Assembly (NCBI GenBank): GCA_030616165.1
Contig: JAUWXV010000130.1
Span: forward strand, 1 to 10,121
DNA from: a bacterium
Lineage (GTDB): Bacteria; SM23-31; JAUVVT01
Direction of reading: 5' to 3'
Length of the DNA: 10,121 nt
Shown here: piece by piece, positions 1-6,272 of the stretch
How positions within the stretch are numbered: position 1 is the stretch's first letter
Layout: each line of letters begins with the position of its first letter
Notes under the pieces: model-generated
The model's input: only the letters and a program-made list of their open reading frames with translations
The model's database searches: none
Told to the model about the DNA's origin: nothing
Program-made: the position numbers and the translations under genes

Positions 1-267
1 CCCCTTTTCTTTCAAGTATTCTTTTTCATATACTTCATCAATACCTACAATAGTTCCGTCGGCGGGGGATATTATTACGTTATCTATTTTGGGTGGTTTT
101 CTTTCTGGGTCCCTGAAAAAGTAAATGGTTAATAGGAGAAAAATAGATGTGACCACCGCAATAATCCCAATTACAATATTAATAGTGAAAATATAAAGTA
201 AAATTAAAGTTGCTGCAATAATTCCTGAAATAGATATGATATTTAGCCCTTCTTTTGATATAAGCAT
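1..267 (-). CDS. psd: Phosphatidylserine decarboxylase, short (PSD-A) type, N-terminal part only
   Basis: Phosphatidylserine decarboxylase makes phosphatidylethanolamine at the membrane. Only the first 89 or so codons are present; the gene leaves the window at base 1. Reading from the ATG at 267-265, the start is MLISKEGLNI, followed by two hydrophobic segments (about residues 9-31 and 32-48). Then comes the family hallmark FFRDPERKPP (about 49-58) and VIISPADGTIVGI (about 63-75), both typical of the short PSD family of about 210 residues. The catalytic LGS(T/S) self-cleavage site that forms the pyruvoyl group lies outside the window and cannot be checked. The start is one base after the purC stop, with no good Shine-Dalgarno sequence, so translational coupling to purC is likely. 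A phosphatidylserine synthase gene often follows, but that is not visible here. Confidence 0.88.
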   Translation of the reverse strand, partial: MLISKEGLNIISISGIIAATLILLYIFTINIVIGIIAVVTSIFLLLTIYFFRDPERKPPKIDNVIISPADGTIVGIDEVYEKEYLKEKG

Positions 268-268
268 T

Positions 269-976
269 TTACTTTAATATATTTATTTTTTTCATAATTG
301 TTTTATAAATTTGCTCAGCATTGTTAGGTTTCTTTTCCATAATTTCAAAATCGTATCTTTCATCTGTCAGTGTGTCCCAAATTCTGAAGGTTTCTGGAGT
401 AATCTCATCGCATATCGTAATTTTCCCCTTGATTCTTCCAAATTCGAGTTTCATATCAACAAGTTTAAGATTTCTTCTTTTAAAAAATGATTTCAGTATT
501 GCATTAACCTTTGATGATATTCTTGAGATGGTCTTCATTTCTTCGGGATTTGCATAATTTAACGCATAAATGTGATATTCATTTACTAATGGGTCGTGGT
601 GTTTTGGGTCTTTCAGGTAATATTCTATTACTGGATATTCCAGTATTTCCCCCTCTGGAATACCATAGTTTTTACATAAGGTTCCTGTTGCAATATTTCT
701 AATTATAACTTTTATTGGTATAGGTTCATAATTTTTGACAATCATCTCTTTAGCATCACTTTTCTTTATAAAATAAGTAGCAACATGATAACTTTCTAAA
801 TATTCAAATAACAATGCAGATACACTGTTATTGCATTCTCCTCTCGGAGATATTTTTTTCTTTTTCCCTTTTTTGAAGGGATTATCATCTAAAAATTCAA
901 TAATAAGTTGGTCTTCTCTATCGCTTTTATAAACTTTTTTTGAGACATCACTATTTATTAATTGAGGTTTCTTCAA
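269..976 (-). CDS. purC: Phosphoribosylaminoimidazole-succinocarboxamide synthase (SAICAR synthetase)
   Basis: This enzyme catalyses the ATP-dependent joining of aspartate to CAIR, giving SAICAR, in de novo purine synthesis. The 235 residues match the usual family length. Recognisable blocks are KKVYKSD (13-19), RGECNNSVSALLFEYLE (45-61), IIRNIATGTLCKNYGIPEG (about 91-109), the signature VDMKLEFG (about 173-180), and DEITPETFRIWD (about 189-200). The start is TTG at 976-974: AAGGAG lies 7 bases upstream, and no in-frame ATG occurs before the conserved blocks. Two N-terminal motifs are unusual. The common Gly-Lys before K-x-VY reads Asp-Val here, and the usual D-(A/S)-x-A-F/G-N/D-G stretch is replaced by DDNPFKKGKKKK. 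The rest is canonical, so the function is probably intact. It lies 62 bp after purB, whose product uses SAICAR, so the two genes encode consecutive steps. Confidence 0.93.
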   Translation of the reverse strand: MKKPQLINSDVSKKVYKSDREDQLIIEFLDDNPFKKGKKKKISPRGECNNSVSALLFEYLESYHVATYFIKKSDAKEMIVKNYEPIPIKVIIRNIATGTLCKNYGIPEGEILEYPVIEYYLKDPKHHDPLVNEYHIYALNYANPEEMKTISRISSKVNAILKSFFKRRNLKLVDMKLEFGRIKGKITICDEITPETFRIWDTLTDERYDFEIMEKKPNNAEQIYKTIMKKINILK

Positions 977-983
977 GTCTTTT

Positions 984-989
984 CTCCTT
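984..989 (-). promoter_or_regulatory. purC ribosome binding site fixing a TTG start
   Basis: On the minus strand AAGGAG stands 7 bases before TTG (976-974). This strong Shine-Dalgarno sequence supports TTG as the purC start. Confidence 0.75.
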
Positions 990-1038
990 CTTTTTTTATT
1001 GAGAAAATAATAAAATTTATATTGAGTTAGGAATATCT

Positions 1039-2334
1039 TTATCTGATTCCAACTCTTTTAAATATATGGTTGATGTTTTTGAGAAAATTATCAATTTTAA
1101 AGCATTGTTCAATCTCTTTCTCAGAAAGTATCTTTCTTATTCTTTTATCATTGAGAACAATTTTTTTAAAGTCCTTATTGTCATATCTTGTACTCATTGC
1201 ATTTTCCTGAACAATTTTATATGCTTCTTCTCTTGTCATTCCCTTTTTAGCGAGTTGTAGAAGAAGAGGCTGAGAAAAAATGAGTCCATGAGAAAGATTA
1301 ATATTTTCAATCATTTTTTCAGGATGGACTTTCAGTTTTTCAATGATGTCTATGAACAGAGAAAGAATATAATCTAATAGAATGGTGCTGTCAGGAATAA
1401 TGACCCTCTCAACTGAGGAATGGGAAATATCCCTTTCGTGCCAGAGTGGGATGTTTTCCATAGCAGCCATAGCATTTGCTCTAACGATTCTTGCCAATCC
1501 AGATATTCTTTCGCATGTAATGGGGTTCTTTTTATGAGGCATTGCTGATGACCCTTTTTGACCAGGAGAAAAATATTCTTCTACTTCACCAATCTCGGTT
1601 CTCTGAAGATTTCTAATTTCAACTGCGAATTTTTCAAGGGATGATGATGTTATAGCCATAGCAGTCATAAATTCTGCATGACGGTCTCTTTGAATGATTT
1701 GACTGGATGCATTTGAAGCGGTTAAGCCCAGTTCACTGCAAACCATTATTTCTATTTCGGGATTAACAAATGCATATGTTCCAACTACACCCGATATTTT
1801 ACCCACTGAAATAATCTCTATAGCCTTTTTTAGCCTTTCTAAATTTCTTTTTGTCTCTTCATACCAGATCGCAAGTTTAAGTCCTAATGTTATCGGTTCA
1901 GAATGGACACCATGAGTTCGTCCAATCATAACTGTATCTTTAAATTCTAATGCTCTTTTTTTCAATATGTTGGACAGATTTTTAAGTTTTGCTGTTAATT
2001 TTTCACCTGCCTGTTTCATTATCAATGCTAATGATGTGTCAAGAATATCAGATGAAGTCATTCCAATATGTATGAATCTTGAATTTTCACCAACATTTTC
2101 GGCAACAGATGTTAGAAATGCTACCACATCATGTTTAACTTCTTTTTCGATTTCGTTTATCCTTTCAATGTCAAACCTGGCTTTCTTTTCTATTTGTTCC
2201 ATCGCATCTTTTGGTATGACACCTAATTTAGTGTATGCTCTGCAAACTGCGAGTTCGACCTTAAGCCAGGTGTTGAATTTATTTTTCTCCTCCCAGACAT
2301 CCCCCATTTCTTTAAGTGTATACCGTTTTATCAA
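1039..2334 (-). CDS. purB: Adenylosuccinate lyase
   Basis: PurB cleaves SAICAR to AICAR plus fumarate, and adenylosuccinate to AMP plus fumarate. It is a cytosolic homotetramer of the fumarase/aspartase superfamily. The 431 residues fit the bacterial short form, and the N-terminus (IKRYTLKEMGDVWEEKNKF) aligns with the usual family start. Conserved regions are KHDVVAFL (67-74, His68), TSSDILDT (93-100), GRTHGVHSEP (138-147, His141) and the superfamily signature GSSAMPHKKNP (261-271) on the mobile catalytic loop. His68 and His141 match the catalytic histidine positions known from Bacillus PurB. Translation starts at TTG 2334-2332, with AAGG 9 bases upstream. That site overlaps the stop codon of the protease gene, so the two are likely translationally coupled. 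Nothing suggests inactivation. Confidence 0.96.
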   Translation of the reverse strand: MIKRYTLKEMGDVWEEKNKFNTWLKVELAVCRAYTKLGVIPKDAMEQIEKKARFDIERINEIEKEVKHDVVAFLTSVAENVGENSRFIHIGMTSSDILDTSLALIMKQAGEKLTAKLKNLSNILKKRALEFKDTVMIGRTHGVHSEPITLGLKLAIWYEETKRNLERLKKAIEIISVGKISGVVGTYAFVNPEIEIMVCSELGLTASNASSQIIQRDRHAEFMTAMAITSSSLEKFAVEIRNLQRTEIGEVEEYFSPGQKGSSAMPHKKNPITCERISGLARIVRANAMAAMENIPLWHERDISHSSVERVIIPDSTILLDYILSLFIDIIEKLKVHPEKMIENINLSHGLIFSQPLLLQLAKKGMTREEAYKIVQENAMSTRYDNKDFKKIVLNDKRIRKILSEKEIEQCFKIDNFLKNINHIFKRVGIR

Positions 2335-2343
2335 TTTTGTTTA

Positions 2344-2347
2344 CCTT
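2344..2347 (-). promoter_or_regulatory. purB ribosome binding site overlapping the htrA stop codon
   Basis: AAGG on the minus strand shares two bases with the TAA stop of the protease gene (2348-2346) and lies 9 bases before the purB TTG start. The arrangement fits translational coupling. Confidence 0.55.
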
Positions 2348-3536
2348 ATTTTTCAAGAGGTGCAAGTTTTAATGTGATGTTAAATTCCTTTTTTGCTCTT
2401 AAGATTTTGAGTTCTATTGAGTCGCCCTGTCTCGAGTCGCTCTCAAGGAAAATGTTATTCAGGTTGTTAAGGTTATAAACTTCTTTTCCATTTAAGCCAA
2501 TTACAATATCTCCGACTTTAATGCCTGCCTTATCTGCTGGGCTGCTTTTATCAACCCCTGTTATTAAAAGTCCCCTGTTTGTCTGAAGGTCAAGGGTGTA
2601 CATCAGGTATCTCGATATATCTGCGTAACGGAGACCGGTATAAAATTCTCTGTTAATTTTTCCGTATTTTTCGAGGTCTTTTGTTATTTCTTTAATTTTG
2701 TTTATAGGCATAGCAAAACCAAGTCCTATTGACCCTTCAGAGTATCTGCCCCCTGTAAAAATAAATGTATTCATACCGATTACCTCTCCGACGCTGTTAA
2801 CGAGAGGACCCCCGCTGTTTCCCGGATTAATTGAGGCATCTGTCTGGATCATATCTTGATATGTTCTTCCATCTTTGCCTGGTGAAAAATCTCTATCTTT
2901 TGCACTTATTACACCAACCGTTACGGAAGGTTCATTGTTGTAATCAAAAAGCCCGAATGGATTTCCAAGGGCAATTATCCATTCTCCGACTATGATGTCG
3001 TCAGAATTTCCCATTCTTGTGTATGGAAAATTGTCCCCTTTGATTTTTAATAATGCTATATCAGTTACTCTATCTGTCCAGTAATCCTGAACATCATACT
3101 TTTTTCCCTTAGTTGTAGTTACAACTATCTTTTTAGCATTATGAATGAGATGTTCATTTGTAATAAGATAGCCATCTGGTGAGATAAAAAAACCTGACCC
3201 GAGGCCCTTAACTTCGTTTTCATAAACCGGCGGTGGGAAAAATAGATCCCAGAAAGGGTCTCTTGACCATCTGTAAACTATCTCAACGGATATGACATTA
3301 ATCCCAACGACTGCTGGACTCACCTCCGCAACCGCTTTTGTTATAGCATTCTTTCTTGAAACGCTGATGGATGATTCTGTGTATTGACTCAAAGATGCCG
3401 AGATTGGTTTCTTTGATTCAAATATTTCAATATTTGGTTTTTTATTGACACTTTTCTGAATTGAGTCTCTATTATAGAACAATAGAAAGATACATAAAAC
3501 AGGCACCAGTATTAATATTATTTTTGAAATATTCAT
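2346..3536 (-). CDS. DegP/HtrA-type trypsin-like serine protease with one PDZ domain, membrane anchored
   Basis: This is a periplasmic or extracytoplasmic quality-control protease of the HtrA (DegS/DegP) family. From the ATG at 3536 it has 396 residues. An N-terminal hydrophobic segment (about 3-21) lacks a clear cleavage site, so it is probably a signal anchor. A trypsin-like domain follows, with the catalytic triad visible: His129 in LITNEHLI, Asp159 in VTDIALLK, and Ser241 in NPGNSGGPL. One PDZ domain spans about 303-392 (RGLLITGV, SPADKAGIKVGDIVIGLNG). A single PDZ plus an anchor resembles DegS or HhoA more than two-PDZ DegP. A GTG four codons upstream (3548) would overlap its own Shine-Dalgarno AGAGGGG, so the ATG is preferred. 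The catalytic His context is TNEHLI rather than the usual TNxHVV, a conservative change. It is the first gene of a tight run with purB, purC and psd. Confidence 0.93.
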   Translation of the reverse strand: MNISKIILILVPVLCIFLLFYNRDSIQKSVNKKPNIEIFESKKPISASLSQYTESSISVSRKNAITKAVAEVSPAVVGINVISVEIVYRWSRDPFWDLFFPPPVYENEVKGLGSGFFISPDGYLITNEHLIHNAKKIVVTTTKGKKYDVQDYWTDRVTDIALLKIKGDNFPYTRMGNSDDIIVGEWIIALGNPFGLFDYNNEPSVTVGVISAKDRDFSPGKDGRTYQDMIQTDASINPGNSGGPLVNSVGEVIGMNTFIFTGGRYSEGSIGLGFAMPINKIKEITKDLEKYGKINREFYTGLRYADISRYLMYTLDLQTNRGLLITGVDKSSPADKAGIKVGDIVIGLNGKEVYNLNNLNNIFLESDSRQGDSIELKILRAKKEFNITLKLAPLEK

Positions 3537-3548
3537 ATTTGTAAGCAC

Positions 3549-3649
3549 CCCTCTTTCAATTTTTTGAGGAGAAGATTAACTTACTTCTTTTTTAAAAAAA
3601 CTAAGCATGAAAACTTACTTTTTTTCCTCTGAATGCTTGAGTGAATAAG
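3549..3649. other. AT-rich spacer upstream of the protease gene
   Basis: This stretch separates the truA-tal block from the htrA-purB-purC-psd block and is the natural place for a promoter for the latter. I could not pick a convincing -35/-10 pair. AGAGGGG at its end serves as the htrA ribosome binding site. Confidence 0.4.
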
Positions 3650-3690
3650 TTTAAAGTTTCTTTGCCCACTTTCTTTTTAAAGAAAGTGGG
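3650..3690. repeat. Shortened copy of a dispersed palindrome, with 12-bp arms, next to the transaldolase stop codon
   Basis: Bases 3665-3676 (CCCACTTTCTTT) and 3679-3690 (AAAGAAAGTGGG) form a perfect 12-bp inverted repeat with two bases between the arms. The preceding 15 bases (3650-3664) are identical to the left outer part of the larger palindrome at 8960-9010, so this is a member of the same family that lacks the right outer arm. It touches the transaldolase stop codon (3691-3693). It could act as an RNA hairpin ending or protecting the truA-tal mRNA, but no U-tract follows on the minus strand. Confidence 0.75.
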
Positions 3691-4335
3691 TTATTTTTCA
3701 ACTTTTTTCCAGTCATCAAGAAATCTCTTAATTCCTATATCTGTAAGTGGATGCTTGAACATTTTTTCTATTACCGCAAACGGAACAGTAACCACGTGCG
3801 AGCCGGTTATGGCAGCATCAATCACATGAAGGGGATTTCTGATACTTGCAGTTATCACTTCAGTTAGAATATCGTAATTATTATAGATTGTAACGATGTC
3901 TCTCACCAGGTCCATCCCGATATGGCTGATATCGTCGAGTCTGCCTATAAATGGGCTGACAAAATCGGCGCCAGCTTTCGCCGCTAATATAGCCTGAGCA
4001 GGTGAAAATACCAATGTTACATTCGTTTTTATATTTATAGACTTTAAGTGATTGACTGCTTTGAGACCTTCCTTGGTCATAGGAATTTTAATGCAGATGT
4101 TATCTGCGATTTTACTTAATTCTTTTGCTTCTTCAACCATACCTTCCCAATTCTCACTCATAACTTCTGCGCTCACAGGTCCCTTTACTATTGAACATAT
4201 CTCTTTCAGAGTCTCTTTGAAAGGTCCTTTTTCTATTGAAAGGAGTGTAGGATTGGTGGTCACGCCATCGAGAATTCCAAGACTTGCTGCCTCTCTGATT
4301 TGTTCTATATTTGCAGTATCTATAAAGAATTTCAT
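3691..4335 (-). CDS. tal: Transaldolase of the TalC/MipB (fructose-6-phosphate aldolase-like) subfamily
   Basis: This is a short class I aldolase-type transaldolase of the non-oxidative pentose phosphate pathway, moving a dihydroxyacetone unit between sugar phosphates. The length of 214 residues is typical of the decameric TalC/FSA group. Visible motifs are FIDTAN (4-9), [10 protein letters not shown] (23-32), IKIPMT with Schiff-base Lys83, [12 protein letters not shown] (104-115), [10 protein letters not shown] (127-136), and ASIRNP with TVPF further on. Residue 129 is Phe where true fructose-6-phosphate aldolase has Tyr (Tyr131 in the E. coli enzyme), so transaldolase activity is more likely than FSA; this is inference from one residue. 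The ATG at 4335 has a strong GGAGG site 7 bases upstream. It follows truA by 24 bp and was probably co-transcribed with it. Confidence 0.94.
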   Translation of the reverse strand: MKFFIDTANIEQIREAASLGILDGVTTNPTLLSIEKGPFKETLKEICSIVKGPVSAEVMSENWEGMVEEAKELSKIADNICIKIPMTKEGLKAVNHLKSINIKTNVTLVFSPAQAILAAKAGADFVSPFIGRLDDISHIGMDLVRDIVTIYNNYDILTEVITASIRNPLHVIDAAITGSHVVTVPFAVIEKMFKHPLTDIGIKRFLDDWKKVEK

Positions 4336-4359
4336 TTGATAGCCTCCAATTTTTTTTGA

Positions 4360-5121
4360 TTATTTTTTTGAAATTTCTTTTTCAATAGAATTTTGAAAAG
4401 AAACTGATTCAAGGAAAAGTCCTTTTGCTGGGGCTGTTGTGCTTGCCTTGCTTCTGTCTTTATATTCAAGTATTTTAAAAAATTCCTCCGGTGTTATCTT
4501 TTTTCTTCCTACATCTATTAAAGTCCCCACAATGGTTCTTACCATCTTATGTAGGAATCTGTTTGCTTCTATTCGAAATATGTATTCGTCTTGTTTTTCA
4601 ATCCATTCAACTCTTTTTATAATACACTTTGAATTTTTTCTATCTTTGTCTGATTTGGAAAAAGAATTAAAATCTTTTTCACCGACTAATGATTCACAGC
4701 TCTTTTTAATTAAATCAGAATCAAGCTCGTAAAATATCTCCCAGCAGAATCTTCTGTTTAATGCTGTTCTGCCTTTAGAGATAACATATTTATATGTTCT
4801 TGTTACTGCACCGAATCTGGAATTAAAATCTTCAGAAGTTTTCTCAGCACTTTTTATAATTATATCTTTTTGTAATATCCCATTCAATGCCTTTTTTATT
4901 TTTTGGGAGTGAGTATCACTGTCAATATAAAAGTTCGCCACTTGATTTATAGCGTGAACACCTGTATCTGTTCTACCAGAACCAATTATCCTGACCTTTT
5001 TTCCGGTTAGTTCGTGAAGTGCTTTTTCAATTTCTCCTTGAACCGTTCTTTTTTTAGGCTGTATCTGCCAGCCACAAAAATCTGTTCCATCATATTCTAT
5101 AGTGAGTTTAATATTGATCAT
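4360..5121 (-). CDS. truA: tRNA pseudouridine(38-40) synthase
   Basis: TruA isomerises uridines 38, 39 and 40 in the anticodon stem-loop of tRNAs. The 253 residues cover the full family length. The N-terminus INIKLTIEYDGTDFCGWQIQP is classic. The catalytic block GSGRTDTGVHA (48-58) gives nucleophile Asp52. RTYKYVI (108-114) supplies the conserved Tyr110. FLHKMVRTIVGTLIDVG (189-205) and the C-terminal APAKGLFLESV (230-240) are also conserved. ATG at 5121 is the only reasonable start, although it has no clear Shine-Dalgarno sequence. truA directly downstream of ecfT is a familiar order (for example in Bacillota), here without the ecfA genes. An 85-bp gap carrying a REP-like palindrome separates it from ecfT, and truA may depend on read-through from that gene. 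Confidence 0.96.
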   Translation of the reverse strand: MINIKLTIEYDGTDFCGWQIQPKKRTVQGEIEKALHELTGKKVRIIGSGRTDTGVHAINQVANFYIDSDTHSQKIKKALNGILQKDIIIKSAEKTSEDFNSRFGAVTRTYKYVISKGRTALNRRFCWEIFYELDSDLIKKSCESLVGEKDFNSFSKSDKDRKNSKCIIKRVEWIEKQDEYIFRIEANRFLHKMVRTIVGTLIDVGRKKITPEEFFKILEYKDRSKASTTAPAKGLFLESVSFQNSIEKEISKK

Positions 5122-5142
5122 CCAAGATTATCATTCAAAAAT

Positions 5143-5240
5143 ATATTTATCAAAAAATAAGAATATTTGTAGGGGCTTGATTCATCAAGCCCGAAATTAT
5201 TGTGTGTCATCCGAACAGATATTTATCAAAAAATAAGAAT
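5143..5240. repeat. 22-bp direct repeat duplicating the 3' end of ecfT around a REP element
   Basis: Bases 5143-5164 and 5219-5240 are identical over 22 bp. The second copy is coding, near the C-terminus of EcfT. The first lies in the ecfT-truA spacer and would read, on the minus strand, FLFFDKYIFE then stop, against FLFFDKYLFG then stop in the gene, so the similarity runs past the exact repeat through the stop codon. The REP-like palindrome at 5169-5192 lies between the copies. Confidence 0.75.
5169..5192 (+). repeat. GTAG-headed REP palindrome, copy 1 (CTTGAT stem)
   Basis: GTAG (5169-5172) is followed by GGGCTTGAT (5173-5181), two bases, and ATCAAGCCC (5184-5192): perfect 9-bp arms. A GTAG tetranucleotide at the foot of a hairpin is the known form of REP elements recognised by RAYT transposases. 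Same orientation as the four copies near the RAYT remnant. Confidence 0.8.
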
Positions 5241-6019
5241 GACAATGTTAGTAAAAATACAAAAGATAAAACATAAAAATCACTAATCTTAAAATTTATG
5301 CTTCTATAATATGTTCTTTCACATTTTGGGGGATATCCTCTTGCCTCTAAAGCGACAGCGAGGTCATCTGCTCTTCTAAAAACCGACACAAAAACTGGAA
5401 TAATCATAGAAGTTACATTTTGTATTCTTTTTACAATACCTTTTTCGATTTCTGCTCCACGTGCAATTTGAGCTTTTTTTATCCTTTCAGCCTCTTCAAA
5501 TATCGTGGGGATGAATCTGAGTGAAATACTTACAATAAGTGCAAATTTATCCACCGGTATTTTTAATTTTTTTAAAGGTTTAAATAATACCTCCATTCCA
5601 TCTGTTATATCAACGGGTGAGGTAGTAAGCATAAAGAGGCTCGAAAATGCTAAAAGTAGTATTATTCGAAAACCATAAAATATTCCATTATAAAGTCCTT
5701 CATATGTTAAACTGAAATTTACACCCGGTATTTGAATTAGAATTCTCCCATCTGTAAAAATTATATGAATAAAGAAGGTTATTAAAATAATCCATAAAAA
5801 AGGTATTAATTGCCTTAAAAAATAACCAATTGAAATATTCGATAGTAAAATAGCAAAAAATAGTAAAAGTAATAATCCTCCCAAAAAATAGAAATTATTC
5901 ACCGTTGTTACGGCAAGTAAAACCATTATTAACGATAAAAATTTCGTTCTTGGGTCGAGATTATGAACAAATGAATCGGTGTTGTAATATTTGCCTAATA
6001 TGATATTTTTTAATGTCAT
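5207..6019 (-). CDS. ecfT: Energy-coupling factor (ECF) transporter transmembrane protein EcfT (CbiQ family)
   Basis: EcfT is the membrane scaffold of ECF transporters. It couples two ATPase subunits (EcfA) to a substrate-binding S-component for uptake of vitamins or of Ni/Co. The protein has 270 residues. The N-terminus NIILGKYYNTDSFVHNLDPRTKF matches the family start. Hydrophobic segments lie at about 27-45, 46-64, 70-90, 113-132, a shorter one near 160-172, and 246-265. Both signature Ala-Arg-Gly motifs of the coupling helices are present: QIARGAEIE (185-193, ARG 186-188) and ALEARGYPP (223-231, ARG 226-228). No EcfA or S-component gene is in the window, so the substrate is unknown. AGGA lies only three bases before the ATG. 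The C-terminal codons lie inside a 22-bp direct repeat (5219-5240) associated with a REP insertion. A promoter candidate lies just upstream. Confidence 0.94.
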   Translation of the reverse strand: MTLKNIILGKYYNTDSFVHNLDPRTKFLSLIMVLLAVTTVNNFYFLGGLLLLLFFAILLSNISIGYFLRQLIPFLWIILITFFIHIIFTDGRILIQIPGVNFSLTYEGLYNGIFYGFRIILLLAFSSLFMLTTSPVDITDGMEVLFKPLKKLKIPVDKFALIVSISLRFIPTIFEEAERIKKAQIARGAEIEKGIVKRIQNVTSMIIPVFVSVFRRADDLAVALEARGYPPKCERTYYRSINFKISDFYVLSFVFLLTLSFLFFDKYLFG

Positions 6020-6043
6020 AAATTCCTGTTTTATTTAAATTAT

Positions 6044-6072
6044 AATATAATACTTTATTTAAGAAAAATCAA
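6044..6072 (-). promoter_or_regulatory. Candidate sigma-70-type promoter for ecfT
   Basis: On the minus strand TTGATT (6072-6067) and TATATT (6049-6044) are separated by 17 bp, giving a leader of roughly 20 nt before the ecfT ATG at 6019. The region is very AT-rich, so chance matches are easy. Confidence 0.4.
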
Positions 6073-6110
6073 ATAAAAAAACTTTATTGAATCTATTCAT
6101 AACTTTTTTC

Positions 6111-6139
6111 TTGACTTTTAATGATGTATAACATAATAT
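6111..6139 (+). promoter_or_regulatory. Candidate sigma-70-type promoter for opt
   Basis: TTGACT (6111-6116) is followed after 17 bp by TAATAT (6134-6139). CATAAT (6132-6137) at 15 bp is an alternative -10. The leader to the opt ATG would be about 125 nt. The strong -35 is the main argument; the AT-rich background weakens it. Confidence 0.35.
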
Positions 6140-6272
6140 AAATCATAATATTTATCTTACAAGTAGATTATACTTTATTTATTCTCTCTTTAAAGTTTTT
6201 TTACATCACTTCTTATTAAAAAATTTAAAATTTAAAAATAGAGTGTCTTACAATAAATCATTGGAGTAGAGA

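Larger units (their letters stand above)
6020..6272. other. Divergent intergenic region between ecfT and opt
   Basis: This 253-bp stretch is almost entirely A/T and lies between divergently transcribed genes. I see promoter-like hexamers for both directions but no convincing operator, riboswitch or small ORF. Confidence 0.6.

Noticed and set aside
1967-2377. Plus-strand 136-codon ORF across purB and the protease gene
   Set aside because: It lies opposite highly conserved PurB sequence and crosses a gene junction, so it is a shadow.
3665-3690. Rho-independent terminator for the transaldolase transcript
   Set aside because: The hairpin is strong, but on the minus strand it is followed by GCAAAGAAAC rather than a U-run, and it belongs to a dispersed repeat family. 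Kept as a repeat only.
6020-6272. Vitamin riboswitch upstream of ecfT
   Set aside because: The likely leader is only about 20 nt and no G+C-containing conserved riboswitch core is visible in the region.
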